Part shown: positions 27,351 to 40,030 of the stretch, piece by piece
Layout: each line of letters starts with the position of its first letter
Numbering within the stretch: the stretch's first letter is position 1
From: Gyromitra esculenta
Taxonomy: Eukaryota > Ascomycota > Pezizomycetes > Pezizales > Discinaceae
Assembly: GCA_038503075.1 (NCBI GenBank)
Contig: JBCAML010000003.1
Span: 310,001 to 374,000, forward strand
DNA: 64,000 nucleotides
Direction: 5' to 3'
Program-made: the position numbers and the translations under genes
Notes under the pieces: generated by a model
The model's input: only the letters and a program-made list of their open reading frames with translations
Databases searched by the model: none
Told to the model about the DNA's origin: nothing

Positions 27351-30300
27351 CTATTCAGGCGTTGCCTTACTCAACTCTATCAACCGCTTCACGCCCGTCA
27401 TCCACATATTACATTCCGTAGTCCGATTCGTGATTAGATCCACTTGAATCGAATGTGCGGTTGCATAGTCTCTACCCAACAAAGCTGTAGGAAAATCGTC
27501 AGCAAAGAGCAAGTACATAGTATAGCGATAGGAGCAGGGACAAACCTTTCGAGAGCGTCAACATAGCCTCCAGAGCTTCTGACGAAAGCAATTCCTCATT
27601 ATTTATATGGTCAAACAGAATATTCAAGCGTTTCTCGATATCCTTAACTTGGCGCTGGAACGCCGGAGGTGCACGTTGCTTGACCCTTTCCAGGTCCGCC
27701 GTCAGGAGTTCATAAATGGGAAGGTACTGTGAGGGAATATGTGACCGATCACCAGCGGGATACTTAGATGGTGGCGGAGCAGGCGTTGCTGGCTTTGGCG
27801 GTGGTGCAATCTCAATCTGTTGGGTAGGTAGACGGGGCTGTGGGGGCTGCGCGCCGCCCGGCGGAGGGCCATAGTGACTAGGCGGCGGTACACCAGTAGG
27901 AGGCCCATATATATTAGGTGTTTGCTGTTGGGTTGTAGGAGCATATGGAGAAGCTACAGGAGGTTGACCAAACGCAGATGGCGGAGGAGCATACTGAGGT
28001 CCCTGTGACACACCTACGGCCCTACTAACAGCCGCACCTTGGGGCGGCGGTGGAAGAGCTGCATTTTGGCGTCCAGGAGGAACAGATCCCGGAACGGCTG
28101 GTGCAGGTGCATATCTCCCAGTCGGTGGTGGTGGGGCGGATGCGGCCGAAGGGAATCCACCAGTTGGATGGTAACCTTGGCCCGCCGGCGGTCCGTACGG
28201 TCCTGGCTGCTGGATAGAGGGAGATTGAGACCTAGATTGTTGCATGTGGGGTGGAGACTGAACCCTTTGTGGGGCTAGAGCATTCCTCGGCGGTGGCGCT
28301 GTTGGCGTCCTAACCGGAGGCCCGCCCTGGAATTGCCCACCTGGCATCGGAGGTGAAGACTGTACACCAGAAGCGCCAAATGGCGAGAGTACAGCTACTG
28401 GCGGCGGTGCGGATGGTGTAGCGCGACGAGAAGGCATCTTGACAACATCCGGAGTATCATTCCAGTTCCCAACCTCCTTCAAGCTCGCCCTTGATGGAGG
28501 AGGCACCGAGGTAGGGGGTGGAGGAGGGAACTGTCTCTGTGGAGGTGGTTGGAATCCTGAAGGTTGACCAAACTGCTGGTATCCGTAAGGCCCGGTACTC
28601 GGTATTGGTTGAGTTGGCTGACCATAAATGTGCTGTTGCTGCTGTTGTTGCTGGTGTTTATTATTTAACGGCTGATAAGCAGCGTTACCAACGGACGCCG
28701 ATGCTGCTCCAAGAGGAGTATATGGGTTTGGGTGAGGAACGTGCGGTTGATAACTGGTCATTGGTTGCGGTGGCTGCATAGGCTGGTAGGGGGATTTAGT
28801 ACCTTGACGACTTCCGTACGCATTAGTAGTGGTAGGCTGCTGCTGCTGTTGCACAGGCTTTCCACCACGGGCTTGCACTGTAGCAGTTACGGTAGAGACT
28901 TCCCCTGACGCTTCCTTCACACGGTTCCTTGCCACCGAAGCCGCAGGATAATCAACAGGAAGTAGGTTGAGGTATCTGCTAGCAACCTCCAACTGCCCTT
29001 GTTGAGCAACAATATCCGCATATTCGCAATACTTTTCATAAAGTGCTTGGAGTTTCCAGTTTGCAGAAAGACCCTTCTCATCATCAACGAACTTCACTGC
29101 CTCTCTGAAGACAGTAACCTTCTCAATGAAATTCTGCAACGAGTGTGCATGCACCGAGAAAGTAGAACCCCCCTCAGCTTCCCGTAGACTGATCTGCTCG
29201 CTTTCCTGGAACTCTTCGATCCAAATACTAACGACCTTCTCCAACTTCGACCCTGCCAGATAACAGAAAGCAGCGTAATTTCTAGCCTCCTTATCACCCT
29301 GTCCCTGCCTCAATTCGTCTTCAAGGCGATCTCCCAAGGCTTCGCACAGTTCTGAGAAATCCTTCTCGTCCGCAAAAGTGCAAAGCGCAACCACAACCTC
29401 TCTCCAGTTCGCCAGATCCGCATTATGGACAACATCCCACAAGTTCTTCCCGACAATGGAAGCCAAAATACGGAGATAATTCGGTCCCTTGACCTTGAAG
29501 TATGCCGTCTTCACCTTTTCGATGCATTTCTCACCTCCACAAATAGCTAGCATGAAGGCATCCGAAATACGGCCCTCTTTCAAGCAAATATCTACCGCTT
29601 TGTCGAACTGACCCAAAACAACTGCGTGGGTAATCCTCTTATCCGCTTCAGATTCCTCACCTGTGAAGATCTGGAAAGGGTTATTTGTTTTGGCTCCATG
29701 AGTAGATTGGATTGAGGAAAGATCGGCCAAGAAGTTTTCCGAGTCGACTCCAGAATCGGCAAAGAAAGAGGACAGCCGTTTGTCTCTACCTTCCACAGTT
29801 CTGGAAGTCTCATCACCGACAGTTTCCTCACCATTAACTTCTGCCTTCTCTGCCTCGCTCTTAAGTTCCGCGAGTTCGTCTTCGTTAAAACCAAGATACT
29901 CAATGAGCGCCGCCCTAGGATTCTCCTTGAACAGTGTTCTCAGGATATTCCAGTCTGCCTTCTCTTGATCCGTCTTAGCATCCTCAGCCCTTTGATCACA
30001 AATGCTTACGAGATTTCTTTCCTTCAGAGACTTTTCAAAACTTTCAGTCGCGGTATTAACACCAGAATCGACTGCGAATGCCGAGATTTTGACAATAGAC
30101 TGAGCCTTCTGTCCAAGCTGGGGTTCCGAAGCACTGAAGCTAATCAACTTCCCACCAAACCCAAATGACGCACCGACAGGCACCTGAAGCCACTTGGGAG
30201 GTTGCTTGAGGGTAAACGACGAAGTTTGAGCATTGCTCGCCCTGCTGAAAAAATCGTCGGCATCCCCGGCAGATCCTGGCACCTCCGCTGAAGCGCTCGG

Positions 30301-31570
30301 ATTTGTGTTCTGAAGGGTCTGGATAACAATCTTGCCGTCGTACGAAGCGGTAGCCGAAAGGCTTGGGTTCCGGGGGTTCCACTGAGTCTTGAAAGTCCAG
30401 TTCGTGACAGTAGGAAACTCGCCAAGCATTTCCCCAGTCTGTGGGTTCCAGCAAATCGTTCTATTATCCTTGCCGCAAGAGAGGAGTAAGTCCGTATCTT
30501 GCTTGCACCATGAGAGTGACAAAACGCCAGCCTGGTGGCCGGTGAGAGTCTACGATACTTAATCAGCACCCGCGTTTCTGTTTCTCGGAAATGATCACAA
30601 ACCCTCTCCGGAGCATTCGAGTTCCTCAAATCCCACAGTTGGATAACCGGATTAGTATCATCCAGGATAGCTGTGATCAGTTTCGTCTGTTGCTCAGGAT
30701 GCCACTGCACCGAGCTGACAGCTTTTCGGTTGAATTTATTCAGCGTGAGCGACTCCTTCTTCGCCTTCACATCCCACACAGTCAGGAAACCCCCGCCTCC
30801 ACCGGTAACGAGAATGTGTGGAACATTCTTATTCCAGTCCAAGCAATCGAAATCATCGGCGCGAGCAGCCCTATTCCCCAGTAAGAAGGGATTTTCCGTA
30901 TTATTAAGATCCCAGACGTAGAGCTACCACAAGCGTCAGCGGTAATGTTCCAAGAAAAACTCCCAGGGAATTAGCGAGTATTAGAATACCTCTCCCTTAG
31001 CGCCAGCGGTAGCGAGGAGTTCGGATTTGAACGGGTTGAATTGGAGTGCTTTAATCGCCCCAGTATGCTTTGTTGTCCGCGAAATTAAAGAATCACTAAA
31101 CGCCACTATTAGCGAGAGTGCGAGACCTCCGCGGAGGTGGGGGGGGAATCGGCTAGCCGTACGGGCTCTGGTTGATTAGAGCATCAGCGCTCCACAAGTC
31201 TAAAGATCCATTTTCTAAAGCTCCAGCAATAATTCCCCTAGGTTTATCTGTCGACACTCTTCCCCACGCAATATCATAGAACCTATAGATAGAATAGAAT
31301 TAGCCCGGGGGGGGGTTGATCGGAATTGTAATAGTTACTCTCCCCAGGGAGCGCGGATACATACTTGCTATCAGTAGTAATAGACGCTACCGGCGAAAGT
31401 TCTCCCCCACTTTGAGCATTCTCCAAATCAAGGTCCCACAGCTCCAAGACAGTGTTATCGGAGAAGTCGGCGGAGACAGCACCAGCCTGGGTTCCGGTGG
31501 CAATGAAGGGTGCAGCTTCAGGAGACCATGCAAATGCGGCTGTCCGCTGGATATCTCGTATTCTGGCCAT
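27351..31570 (-). CDS. SEC31: COPII outer-coat protein Sec31
   Basis: Six exons (31570-31365, 31282-31163, 31095-30990, 30923-30603, 30549-27546, 27484-27351) give 1296 residues. The N-terminus [17 protein letters not shown] opens a WD40 propeller (about 1-340) with blades such as [31 protein letters not shown] and [10 protein letters not shown]. The helical ACE1 region follows (about 450-790). A long Pro/Gln/Gly-rich linker (about 800-1175) has short poly-Q runs and PPP motifs, which in this family bind Sec23 and stimulate Sar1 GTPase. The C-terminal helical domain (about 1180-1296) contains [19 protein letters not shown] and [19 protein letters not shown]. With Sec13 it forms the outer cage of ER-to-Golgi vesicles. 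The last intron (27545-27485) restores the C-terminus. Confidence 0.96.
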
Positions 31571-32038
31571 CTTCTTGGATGCGCCCCCTTTCTGGCAATT
31601 TTTCGTAGGCTTTTTTCGTGAGACAGAGGTGCTCAATGGGCTTATAGGTTGAGCTCGGCGGGTATGACGTACAGGATGGTAGTGTAGAAGCCGGTTTAAA
31701 GATGGCGATAGTGTTGTGAGGGAAGGGGGGTGCCGGGCAATGTTGCAGGAAGTGATGATGGTGGGATGTCTAGGTGTTCTCTTTCGAGCAATCGCTGAGG
31801 ACAGGTTGTGGGACACGAATGAGCTAAGGCAGGTTGCGCCACGCATTAACCAATGTGATGATGTGGCTGGTGCTATTATTTACAACTCAACCTTCCCCGG
31901 TGATTGAAACATCCAGATGTATGCACTCCTCGGTGCTTAGATGAAATACTACATATTAAGAAATTAATCAAACAAAGGATACCGCATTATGTATATAGCT
32001 AATCTAATGATATACGATATGATATGTTGCGCCTAATC
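31571..32038. other. Intergenic region SEC31/TMEM135-like
   Basis: Short gap between two minus-strand genes, containing the SEC31 promoter/leader and the 3' end of the TMEM135-like gene. Nothing else seen. Confidence 0.45.
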
Positions 32039-33919
32039 TTACTCTGCTACTACTCTCTGTAGCAGCTTTCCAAAAACACCTCTAACCCTTGCTGGGTTTT
32101 CTTTCAGGGTTGTATAGACTATTCCGCTACTCAAGGCAAAGGCCAAAGTTTCCATCCAAAGGTACTGCACAGGCACTATGATTAGTGAGAGATCTACATA
32201 TGTAGAATACGGGGGCCCTTGCATCTCTGCTATACTTGCGAGGAAAGAAAGTCGCAAGAGCTTTCGGAGCCATAAAAACACCAATCTCCACCCGGCGATG
32301 GACAGACTCTATTAAAATACTCCATCCACAGGCCAAGCTTCCAACTCTCACACAATAATTATCCAAGTGGATTGGATCCAAATTGGGAAAAATGTACGGC
32401 CCTAATCTGGTCCTTGTCAGGCAGATGGCATACCAAAAGCTCCCAACAAACGATCCAAGGAATGCAGCGGACTTTGCCGAGTCCACAATCGCTCTTAGGA
32501 AAGCGTTCACGCTGGGCTTACGTATCCGGACAAGGAAATTTAACCCCAAATACATGGCGAATCCAGCCTTCCACGCCTTCCAGAACCTATGGATAGCGTG
32601 GGCTTCACAACTCGGAGAATACCCTCCGTGCACTATCTATAGATTGACGGGCAAACCCTTGTTAAAATCCAAGTTTCGAGCTGACACAAAACGTGCGTGG
32701 GGGTAGGATAACTCCGGCATCATTACTTACCTGACAAGGGACTGGTTTTGTCAGAACTGGATCCCCCCACTCTTTTGGAAGACCTAAATCTTCACACATT
32801 GACCCCAAAAGTGGCGCTTGCCCCGTATCCTTGCCGTAAACAAATTCGCCAGACCTTATCCGGCGCAACACTTCTATCAAGCGACTGTCGGCGTCTGCTA
32901 TTCCGGTAATCCATTTGTTGTACGACCTTGGATGACACTTCCGTTAGCTTAGGGTTTGTCCCAGGCCTGGCTCAAAAAGCAGTAACCCGAAGAAGGTACA
33001 AAAAGATCTTAATACTCACGCTGGAAGCCTATCTGGTAGATAGAACCATGAAAACATAATGATCGCAGCACTCAGTGAAAACACAGCTGCATCCGCAGTC
33101 GAGCCTAGCTTAGCTTCAAACTTTGTAAATCTACCAGAGGCAATTCTTCGTGCTTTTCGCCGTGCCCACAATTCCCCAATCACTACATCCAAAGCCTTGA
33201 CAGCAGCGAAAAAGGTCAAGTCTAACGTCCTCCCGGCCTGCTCGGCCTCATTGCGGCTGTTCAATAGCTGCAAAGCTCCAGCAGCCGATGTAGAAGAAGC
33301 TAAAAATGTTGCTATCCTAGACCTGTTGCGAAAGATCGCTGGTGCTAAGCCTAGCGCTTCGGGAGCATGGCTAGAAAACCCCAATAATTTGTCAAACAAA
33401 GGTTGTAAAACATGCCAGCCTCCGATTGTGATACCGCAGAATGCAGGGAATCGATGTAGTTGAATAGATTTCTTCAGAATTTCCAGAATCTGTAACCTTG
33501 TAACAAAAAAACACAGATTAAAATCGCGGTATCAGACCATGATCACCTTAATTTACCGAGTTTTGATAAATGTGTGTAGGAAAACAAAACAAAAAAAGGC
33601 TAACAAGGGAAGGAGGTGACTACTGACTGCCGGTGAAACGTCACGGTTCTTGTTACTGCGTTTCCGTTTTGCCTTTGATAGCAGGAGACTAAAAAGGCGA
33701 GGGCTTAGATAGGACAAAAATCCAAGGCCATACGCTCGTAGAAATCTGGAGGGTGTCGCCGAAAAAATACGTCAGATCAGCGACGGCGTCTAATTCATAT
33801 CTCGCGATACAAGAGGTAACAGGGATATTGAGAGGGAGGGAGTGGAGTGTGTCTACTAACGGGCGGAGAAAGCTGTGGTCCAGACGCTTCAATTCTTGCG
33901 AGCGTGCGAGCACACCCAT
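32039..33919 (-). CDS. TMEM135-like membrane protein
   Basis: Five exons (33919-33734, 33489-33020, 32926-32731, 32636-32211, 32164-32039) give 467 residues. The Cys-rich core VHGGYSPSCEAHAIHRFWKAW is followed by several hydrophobic, small-residue-rich helices (AKSAAFLGSFVGSFWYAICL). These match fungal relatives of TMEM135, whose two halves resemble Tim17-type four-helix domains. ESVHRRVEIGVFMAPKALATFFPRKY and RVRGVFGKLLQRVV close the protein. Human TMEM135 is linked to mitochondria, peroxisomes and lipid droplets; function here is inferred. The first exon (MGVLARSQELKRL...) and the 244-bp intron after it are the weakest part of the model, as is the GTATTC donor of intron 4. Exons 2-5 are well supported by phase and similarity. 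Confidence 0.82.
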
Positions 33920-36098
33920 TATATTACTATTTTTTCGTTTCTTGCAATTCTTCAAAAGTACATGACAGGAACGGTTCCTAATAATCTAAAAAAATTTCGA
34001 GCGTCCCGTCGCAAAATGGCCGCGGCAGCTTGTGATATTGATATCGATAGGTCTAGGGTTTGAGCCAACGGCGCACCGTACCTAGTGGATGGAGCGAAAA
34101 GGTCAATCGATCTAATAATTCCGATAAACACAGATGGGAACTGACGGCTGCATGCGAGCTCGAAACAACAGCGAGAGGGGGCAGACCGGTCGCGAGATAC
34201 TCCGAGAAAGGGAAGAAGGGAGGGAAAGTAAGCTCAGAGCTTAGAGCGTGGAGTCTAGCGGCCGCGTTGATGTGCGGCGCTTGTAATTGCATGGCTGACA
34301 GGGGTTTAAACTGCGATCTGGGCGGCGTTGAAATAGGGTTGTCCAATGACAATTGGTCAGGATATCAACGTCTATCATGACGCTGTCCGCCTCGGCAATA
34401 TCAACGGTCCAATGAGCGAGCATTTTGTTTTGATCTATTATTAAAGACGGATTCCACGCGGGGGTTGGGGTCACTTCCCGACGGCTCGTCTGTTTCGAGG
34501 TTTCATTTTTAGGAATCATCTATCATTCGTGGCTGTGAACAAAACTCTGAAAATGTGGAGAAGTAGCAGTGTCGAAGGTATTTCGAACAGTGTGAAACCA
34601 ATGGAAGTCAGTAAATGCAAGAGAGGGTGGTATCTGTCAACAAGCAGGCACGATCCGGGCGTCTATGTACCTCCTGGGATTCTCGATGCTCTCTCTGTGC
34701 TCAGCTGTACCCGGTATCTCTGTGTCTGCCCAGAAATAAACGGGAAGCAAACCACCAGAGGCGAGCGAGAATACAGGCTATGGTGTGGCATGCACGATTT
34801 ATACCTGATTATGCGCATCTTTTGGCGGGCAGCCAGGTACCGAGAAAGTGAGGGGGCAGTGGCTGGGTAAAGGGCTTTTCAACATGGAGATGAGCATGCA
34901 CACACTGTCCTTTTGTTTATTTGGAGGGGATATGGGGGGACGCAAGCACTGTACATGTAGGTACCTAGTGGCAGGGCAAGAGATGCGTTAGCCCAATACA
35001 CAACCAGACATCGACAGAAAGAAGGAGGAGGAATCAACAAGGAACCCGAGGGACAGACCCAGCGGATGGCCGTTACACGACACACGTGAAGGGCAGTCTG
35101 TAATGGCGGACAAGGATGAACACCTGCCGCTGCCAGCTTTGGGCACCACCAAAACGGTGAGCTCCAACTGCGCCCGAGCGAAAACGGTACTTGGCCCTTG
35201 GCCCCCCGTTCCTCAACCCCTCTACCGTCATTCTCAGGAACGCATAACCGCATGTTTCCATGTAGACAGCGAAACAAGGTGTTTCCAGAGGGATCACAAT
35301 AGTTAGAGGACCCTATTCAAGTCAAAAAGGACTGGATTCCCGCAGCGAGAGGGGCTCCAAAGGCTGGCGCAGAGACAAGGCAAGGCAAGACGAGGCAACT
35401 CAAGACATCAGTGAATTCGGACTCGGGCCAGCCAGATCAAATAAACCATCAATACCGATTTAACGGACGTCCTGTCTATCAGGCGACCAGCCAGCCACTC
35501 ATCACCGTCCATTTTGCTGCAGCCATCCATCTGTCCGGGTCCTCCCACCGACTTGTCATTTCCACAGTTCCACTAGAAAAAATAAAAAAGCACGCCGGAC
35601 GTCATCGTTCACAAGATCAGAGGAGTGAGATAGACACGATACGAGACAGAAACAACCACGAGAGAAAGACGAGAAAGAGGACGATAGAGAGCGGAGAAAC
35701 ACGCCTCGTCTGTGTGCACCCGAATCTTCCACACAGCAGCTGTTCAAGGCCTAGGACGAAATAGTAAAGGAAAGCCAGGAAATCCACACTCTGCTCCCAG
35801 CAGCCATAAGAATAAGACGCCGGCCACTTCCACAAACAAAGACCCCCTCCCCCAATTCCTCTGTTTGCATTTATCTCGACGTCTTTGGACTGTAGAGCAG
35901 TGCACTGTGTTGTAGGGTGCTGGTCTTGCCTCCGCAACACACCACACCGTATCCGTCTCGCCCTTCCCCACATTGCGGAGAAAAAGGAGGATAACTCCCA
36001 CTCCCACACCCTGTTGACGCTGCTTGCCCACTAGCACGCCAACGCGCTGCCTCATCTTCGTTTACCCATCCATCGCCTTGCCTCCAAAATCCTCCCAA
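33920..36098. other. Divergent intergenic region, long
   Basis: No gene recognised between the minus-strand TMEM135-like gene and the plus-strand bHLH gene. Open frames in 34053-34870 and 35073-36050 overlap on both strands and lack motifs. TACATGTA occurs at 34952-34959. The last kilobase, rich in CCACC/CACA-type sequence, is probably a long promoter and leader of the transcription factor gene. Confidence 0.5.
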
Positions 36099-37286
36099 AT
36101 GCTCAACACTCCGCAATACCACCACGATCCAGTGAAGTTCAAAAGCAAGTACTACGACGCCATGGCTTCTTCCCATCACCCATCGTATTCAGACTTCTGT
36201 ATGTATCTCTCTCGCTACCATCAGCCGTATTTCCTGCTAACTTCCCCTACAGATGGGTTTTCGGCAACTTTCAGCGTGGCATCCCCTCCTCCGGCCCCAG
36301 TTGGACAGCCGTTGCTCGACACTCAGGAAAAGTCGGAATTTGACAGCTGGATCGATAATAACTTCAACACCACAGTCCCCTCGGTTGATCCTTCACACTT
36401 ATTCGCCTCAGACCTCCAAAATGAGTCTCAGTACTGGCCAGACATGTCTCCAAGTTATCAAGCCTCAGACCTATCCTCTCATCACGGGTACCTGAGTAAC
36501 AACATGGATGGATACCTTGCCGGCAATCCTGTGTCCTCTGCACCGTCTATGGCTGCTCCCCAGATCGATATCAACCCTTTCAGCAACAACCACGATCTAA
36601 TCCAGCGACAGAACGAACACTCCCCCTCGCAGCAGATCAACACCCATAGCCTCTTGAATTTCGGCACCGATACAAACTTTGCACCCACGGGTTATCACCC
36701 GCCCCCACCTGCCGTGCAACTCGACAAGGATGTCGAAATCCGCTCAAAAATCTATACTGCATTTCATAAAAACGCTTCTGCCGTCACCACTGCCGTCAAC
36801 TCCCCAACTGAAATTAAATATGAGCGGGTGGGAGAGGATACCGAGGAGGAGGATGATAGCACGCCGTACTATCGGGATGATGACAACACGCCATCTCCCT
36901 CGATTATGAGTGCGGGCAGCACAACGAGAAGGCGCGCTGATGGCATGGATGATCTTATGTCACCAAAGTCCCGCAAAGCGCGACCCCGGAAATCAGACGC
37001 AAGCTCTAGAGCGGCGAAGAAGAAGGCGGCTGGAGCCAAGAGGGATAATCTATCGGAAGCGCAGAAGAGGGAAAATCACATCCACAGCGAGCAAAAACGA
37101 CGGAACTTGATCCGCCAGGGTTTCGAGGAGCTGTGTTCCATGGTCCCTGAATTGAACTCTGGGGGGTACAGCAAGAGCGCTGTGCTAATACACGCTGCGA
37201 ACTACCTGGACGATCTCAAGAAGGGCAACGCGCGGTTGAGAATCTACCTACAGCAGTTACAACAAATGGATGGGCGGAGATACTGA
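36099..37286 (+). CDS. bHLH transcription factor
   Basis: Two exons (36099-36198, 36253-37286) give 377 residues. The 54-nt intron has GTATGT, a GCTAAC branch point and TACAG, but is a multiple of three without a stop, so its retention would add 18 residues in frame. The C-terminal bHLH (about 303-362) has a basic region RENHIHSEQKRRN with the His5-Glu9-Arg13 set that predicts CACGTG-type E-box recognition. Helix 1 is GFEELCSMVPEL and helix 2 is SKSAVLIHAANYLDDL, continuing into a short coiled coil. Upstream are acidic tracts (EEEDDSTPYYRDDDNTPSP) and a basic Lys/Arg segment that may be a nuclear signal. Similar to fungal Mlx/Ino4-like factors; targets unknown. The ATG at 36099 is the first in frame; 36162 is a possible alternative. 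Confidence 0.88.
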   Translation: MLNTPQYHHDPVKFKSKYYDAMASSHHPSYSDFCMYLSRYHQPYFLLTSPTDGFSATFSVASPPPAPVGQPLLDTQEKSEFDSWIDNNFNTTVPSVDPSHLFASDLQNESQYWPDMSPSYQASDLSSHHGYLSNNMDGYLAGNPVSSAPSMAAPQIDINPFSNNHDLIQRQNEHSPSQQINTHSLLNFGTDTNFAPTGYHPPPPAVQLDKDVEIRSKIYTAFHKNASAVTTAVNSPTEIKYERVGEDTEEEDDSTPYYRDDDNTPSPSIMSAGSTTRRRADGMDDLMSPKSRKARPRKSDASSRAAKKKAAGAKRDNLSEAQKRENHIHSEQKRRNLIRQGFEELCSMVPELNSGGYSKSAVLIHAANYLDDLKKGNARLRIYLQQLQQMDGRRY

Positions 37287-38389
37287 AAGAGATGTCTGGC
37301 CAGGATGTTGATTTATTTCTTATTTTTCTTTATCACTTTCTTTTCTTTAATTGGGGACTATATCTTGGGGAGGTTGGATCTAGGAAAAGGGGTGGAGGTA
37401 GAGGTGGCAAAAAATTCTTTATGGGAGACCGGAGTTAATGGGTTACGAATGGTCTTTTGTTTTCATAGGCCCGGAATATCGCAACGGGCGATCACTTGTA
37501 TCAGCATGGGGAGAGTGGAGTATTTTACGCAGTTTTTTTTTTTCCTTTTCTCTTGGGGCTGGAGTTTTTCTTTCTTCATTTCTTGTCACTGTATTCTTTA
37601 TCTTTTTTTTTTCCTTTACATACCGGTACCATGTACTTTTTTTTCTTCCTTTTTTTTCCCTTTCATCTCATCTCATCCATGCATTTCCTACTATTCCGTT
37701 TTATGCTCAGGATCCTCAAAAGAGGTTGTTTCTATTATTTCCCTCCCTATATGTGCTGTGTTATCACTCTATCATATTTGGCTTGCGTATTTGTGTTACG
37801 ATAAATATGTACGTCCGTCGAGGTTACCAAGGTTTAATGAATATTCTCACATGACAATTAGATCTTGGGGAGGGAAGGGAAATGGATATCAATACCAAGC
37901 TTTTCTGTGTGTCTTACCTGTTATGATCGACTTGCGAGATTTGAAACGGTGCGGGGAGGGCTTGAGAGGGGGGACAGCTTCTCTATGTCTCATCTATACT
38001 ATAGTTGAGCTTTGACGAAAATATTCGCCACCCCCCCTGGCTGGTACTTTTCAATTCTAACCAGGTGACCTTGCACAGAGTATGGTGTATCCCCCGATAT
38101 GAGGGAGGGGGGGTGATGTTATTGTACGACAATCAATCAATCGCAATTGCAGCTGCCAAGTCTTTGAATTCCGACTTCTCAAAAAGGTTCATCTGATCTC
38201 ACGAAGCCAGGATATCATCTTTTTCTCCACGAGTCAAGTTAAAAATGTAGTAGATCGAGTCAAGTCAGCAAACACCATCTACCTATTGGTATAAACCCTC
38301 CCTCCCTCCATCCCTCCTCTGAATTAATTCAATACAATACCCTCATAGGCTAGATATCACATAAACAGACCTCATATCCAACATATATA

Positions 38390-38809
38390 TACATGTATAT
38401 ATTATCTTTTTCAACCCACCACCGCAATTGCACAAAGGTGCAATAATACATGTAATAATAAAACTCGTCAGCAATAATTACATGTAGTTAGCCTCCGTAG
38501 CCTTAGGCTACATACTTGTCGTAATCGTTCCTCGTCAACCCTCACCATCTCCCCCCCTCCCCCCCTCGCATAAAACGCTCAAGCATTCTTACACTCCCAC
38601 ACACACACTGTTTTTGTTTTTTGTTTTTTTGTTTTTTTTTTTACTTCCGAGAAGGAATAGCTCACGCGGCTGCAACCATCTCCCCCCCCTGAAACATCCC
38701 GGGCTAGTTAGGCTGGTTAGGAGATTTTAGGTGGGCCCTGGTCAAATCTCGGAGGATAGAGATAGACGCGCTAGCGAATTAGGCTAGCTGGCGTGTTAAA
38801 GTACATGTA
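38390..38809. repeat. Cluster of four TACATGTA palindromes
   Basis: Copies at 38390-38397, 38447-38454, 38479-38486 and 38802-38809, the last followed directly by a further TACATGT. This is the densest cluster in the window. Function unknown. Confidence 0.7.
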
Positions 38810-39397
38810 GTACATGTTGGTTTTTTTTGGGGGGGGCGATGGGATGGGATGAACTTTGTGGGGGAGATGTCTGGTAGGGGTTTTAGAAGCGGAGTTTTTA
38901 TCTCGATTATTATTATTATTATCATCTAGTAGGGCTGCTGCTCTGGAGGAGGTGAGTGTTGGTTGACTTATAATTATTGTGGAAAAATATCTTCTCGTTG
39001 CGAGTATATGGGAGGTTTTTTTTTCTCGTACAGTTTGTTGACGGAAAAAATAAACTTCATCTTCAAGGAGAACAGTCTCCAGGAAGAAAACGGATAGAGA
39101 ATGCCATGGAATCCTATTACTGATAGTCTACCCACCGCATCTCCGAATACTTCCTATCTAACCTTTTTTTTTTCTCCTTTCCTTCCTTCCTTGCTCAGTA
39201 CCCCAGATTACACTACTCGCATGTACCCCAGCCCATCGCAGCTACCTAAAGGCCCTAAGGCCCGATCTTACCAGTAGCGAGGTGCGGAAAGACACGTTCT
39301 GGGCTCTCTCTTTAGTGCGCCAAACCCGGAGCGGTAGTGGTGGTGGGGTGGTTTGTTTTAGCGTAGTTTATCGGTGTGGCTTTGCGCCGGTCTGTGC

Positions 39398-39417
39398 GAG
39401 AGAGAGAGAGAGAGAGG
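39398..39417. repeat. (GA)n microsatellite
   Basis: About ten tandem GA units in the gene-poor stretch. Confidence 0.85.
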
Positions 39418-39960
39418 ATGAGGGAAAAAGCTAAACTCGGGGACGAAGGCCTCCGGATGTGAGTGTGCCGAACCGGCAGGCCGGGGTTGAATCGCGGAGA
39501 AAGGTTTTGTGTAGAGTACTTTTTTTTGTGTTGGTATGGACGGGAATAAATTGTGTCTCTGGGGCGTAGGAAGCTAGGAGATATTAGGGAGGAGCTATGT
39601 GCTATATGTGTGATCTACATTGATATTAGACGAATACGTATGTAGCGATCCTTTTTTTTTCCTTTGCTTCGTGATCTATGAGGGGTTAAGGTAGAGTGTT
39701 AGATCGGTATCTGTTTATCGCAAAGAGTAACTATAACGGGGGTTAAGTACGATGGAAATGGGGCATAATCGATACACGGGATCCAGAAATGAAAGTCAAC
39801 TTTTCCTGGTTGGTCCGGAACCACGCTCAATAATAGGAAAAGGCGGGGGAACTCGAGTTAGCTGTCATTACTGAACCACACCCTCCCATAGTCTTGCTGA
39901 GGAGTCCTGAAAAGCTACGTTAGGGAAAGACACCCGTATTTGGATTAAGTACGAAGCCGA

Positions 39961-40030
39961 GGCAATACTCAGTTGGTACGACTGTCTGCCTTGAAATGAG
40001 GGAGGTTCCTGGTTTCAATTCAGGTCATTT
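39961..40030 (+). repeat. tRNA-derived (SINE-like) fragment
   Basis: TACTCAGTTGGTA at 39966-39978 resembles a Pol III A box with one base missing. GGTTTCAATTC at 40011-40021 resembles a B box and sits in a T-arm-like hairpin (CCTGG 40008-40012, TCAGG 40020-40024). The anticodon stem and acceptor stem do not pair properly, so this is not a working tRNA; a degenerate tRNA or SINE head is the best guess. Confidence 0.3.

Noticed and set aside
33920..33955. N-terminal extension MKNCKKRKNSNI of the TMEM135-like protein
   Set aside because: The apparent Met is a TTG codon; the first ATG in frame is at 33919.
36024..36098. Upstream in-frame extension of the bHLH gene
   Set aside because: The open frame begins with TTG, not ATG; the first in-frame ATG is at 36099.
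37305..38015. 236-codon Phe-rich open frame after the bHLH gene
   Set aside because: It comes from poly-T tracts, starts without a family motif and overlaps other frames; most likely 3' UTR and intergenic DNA.
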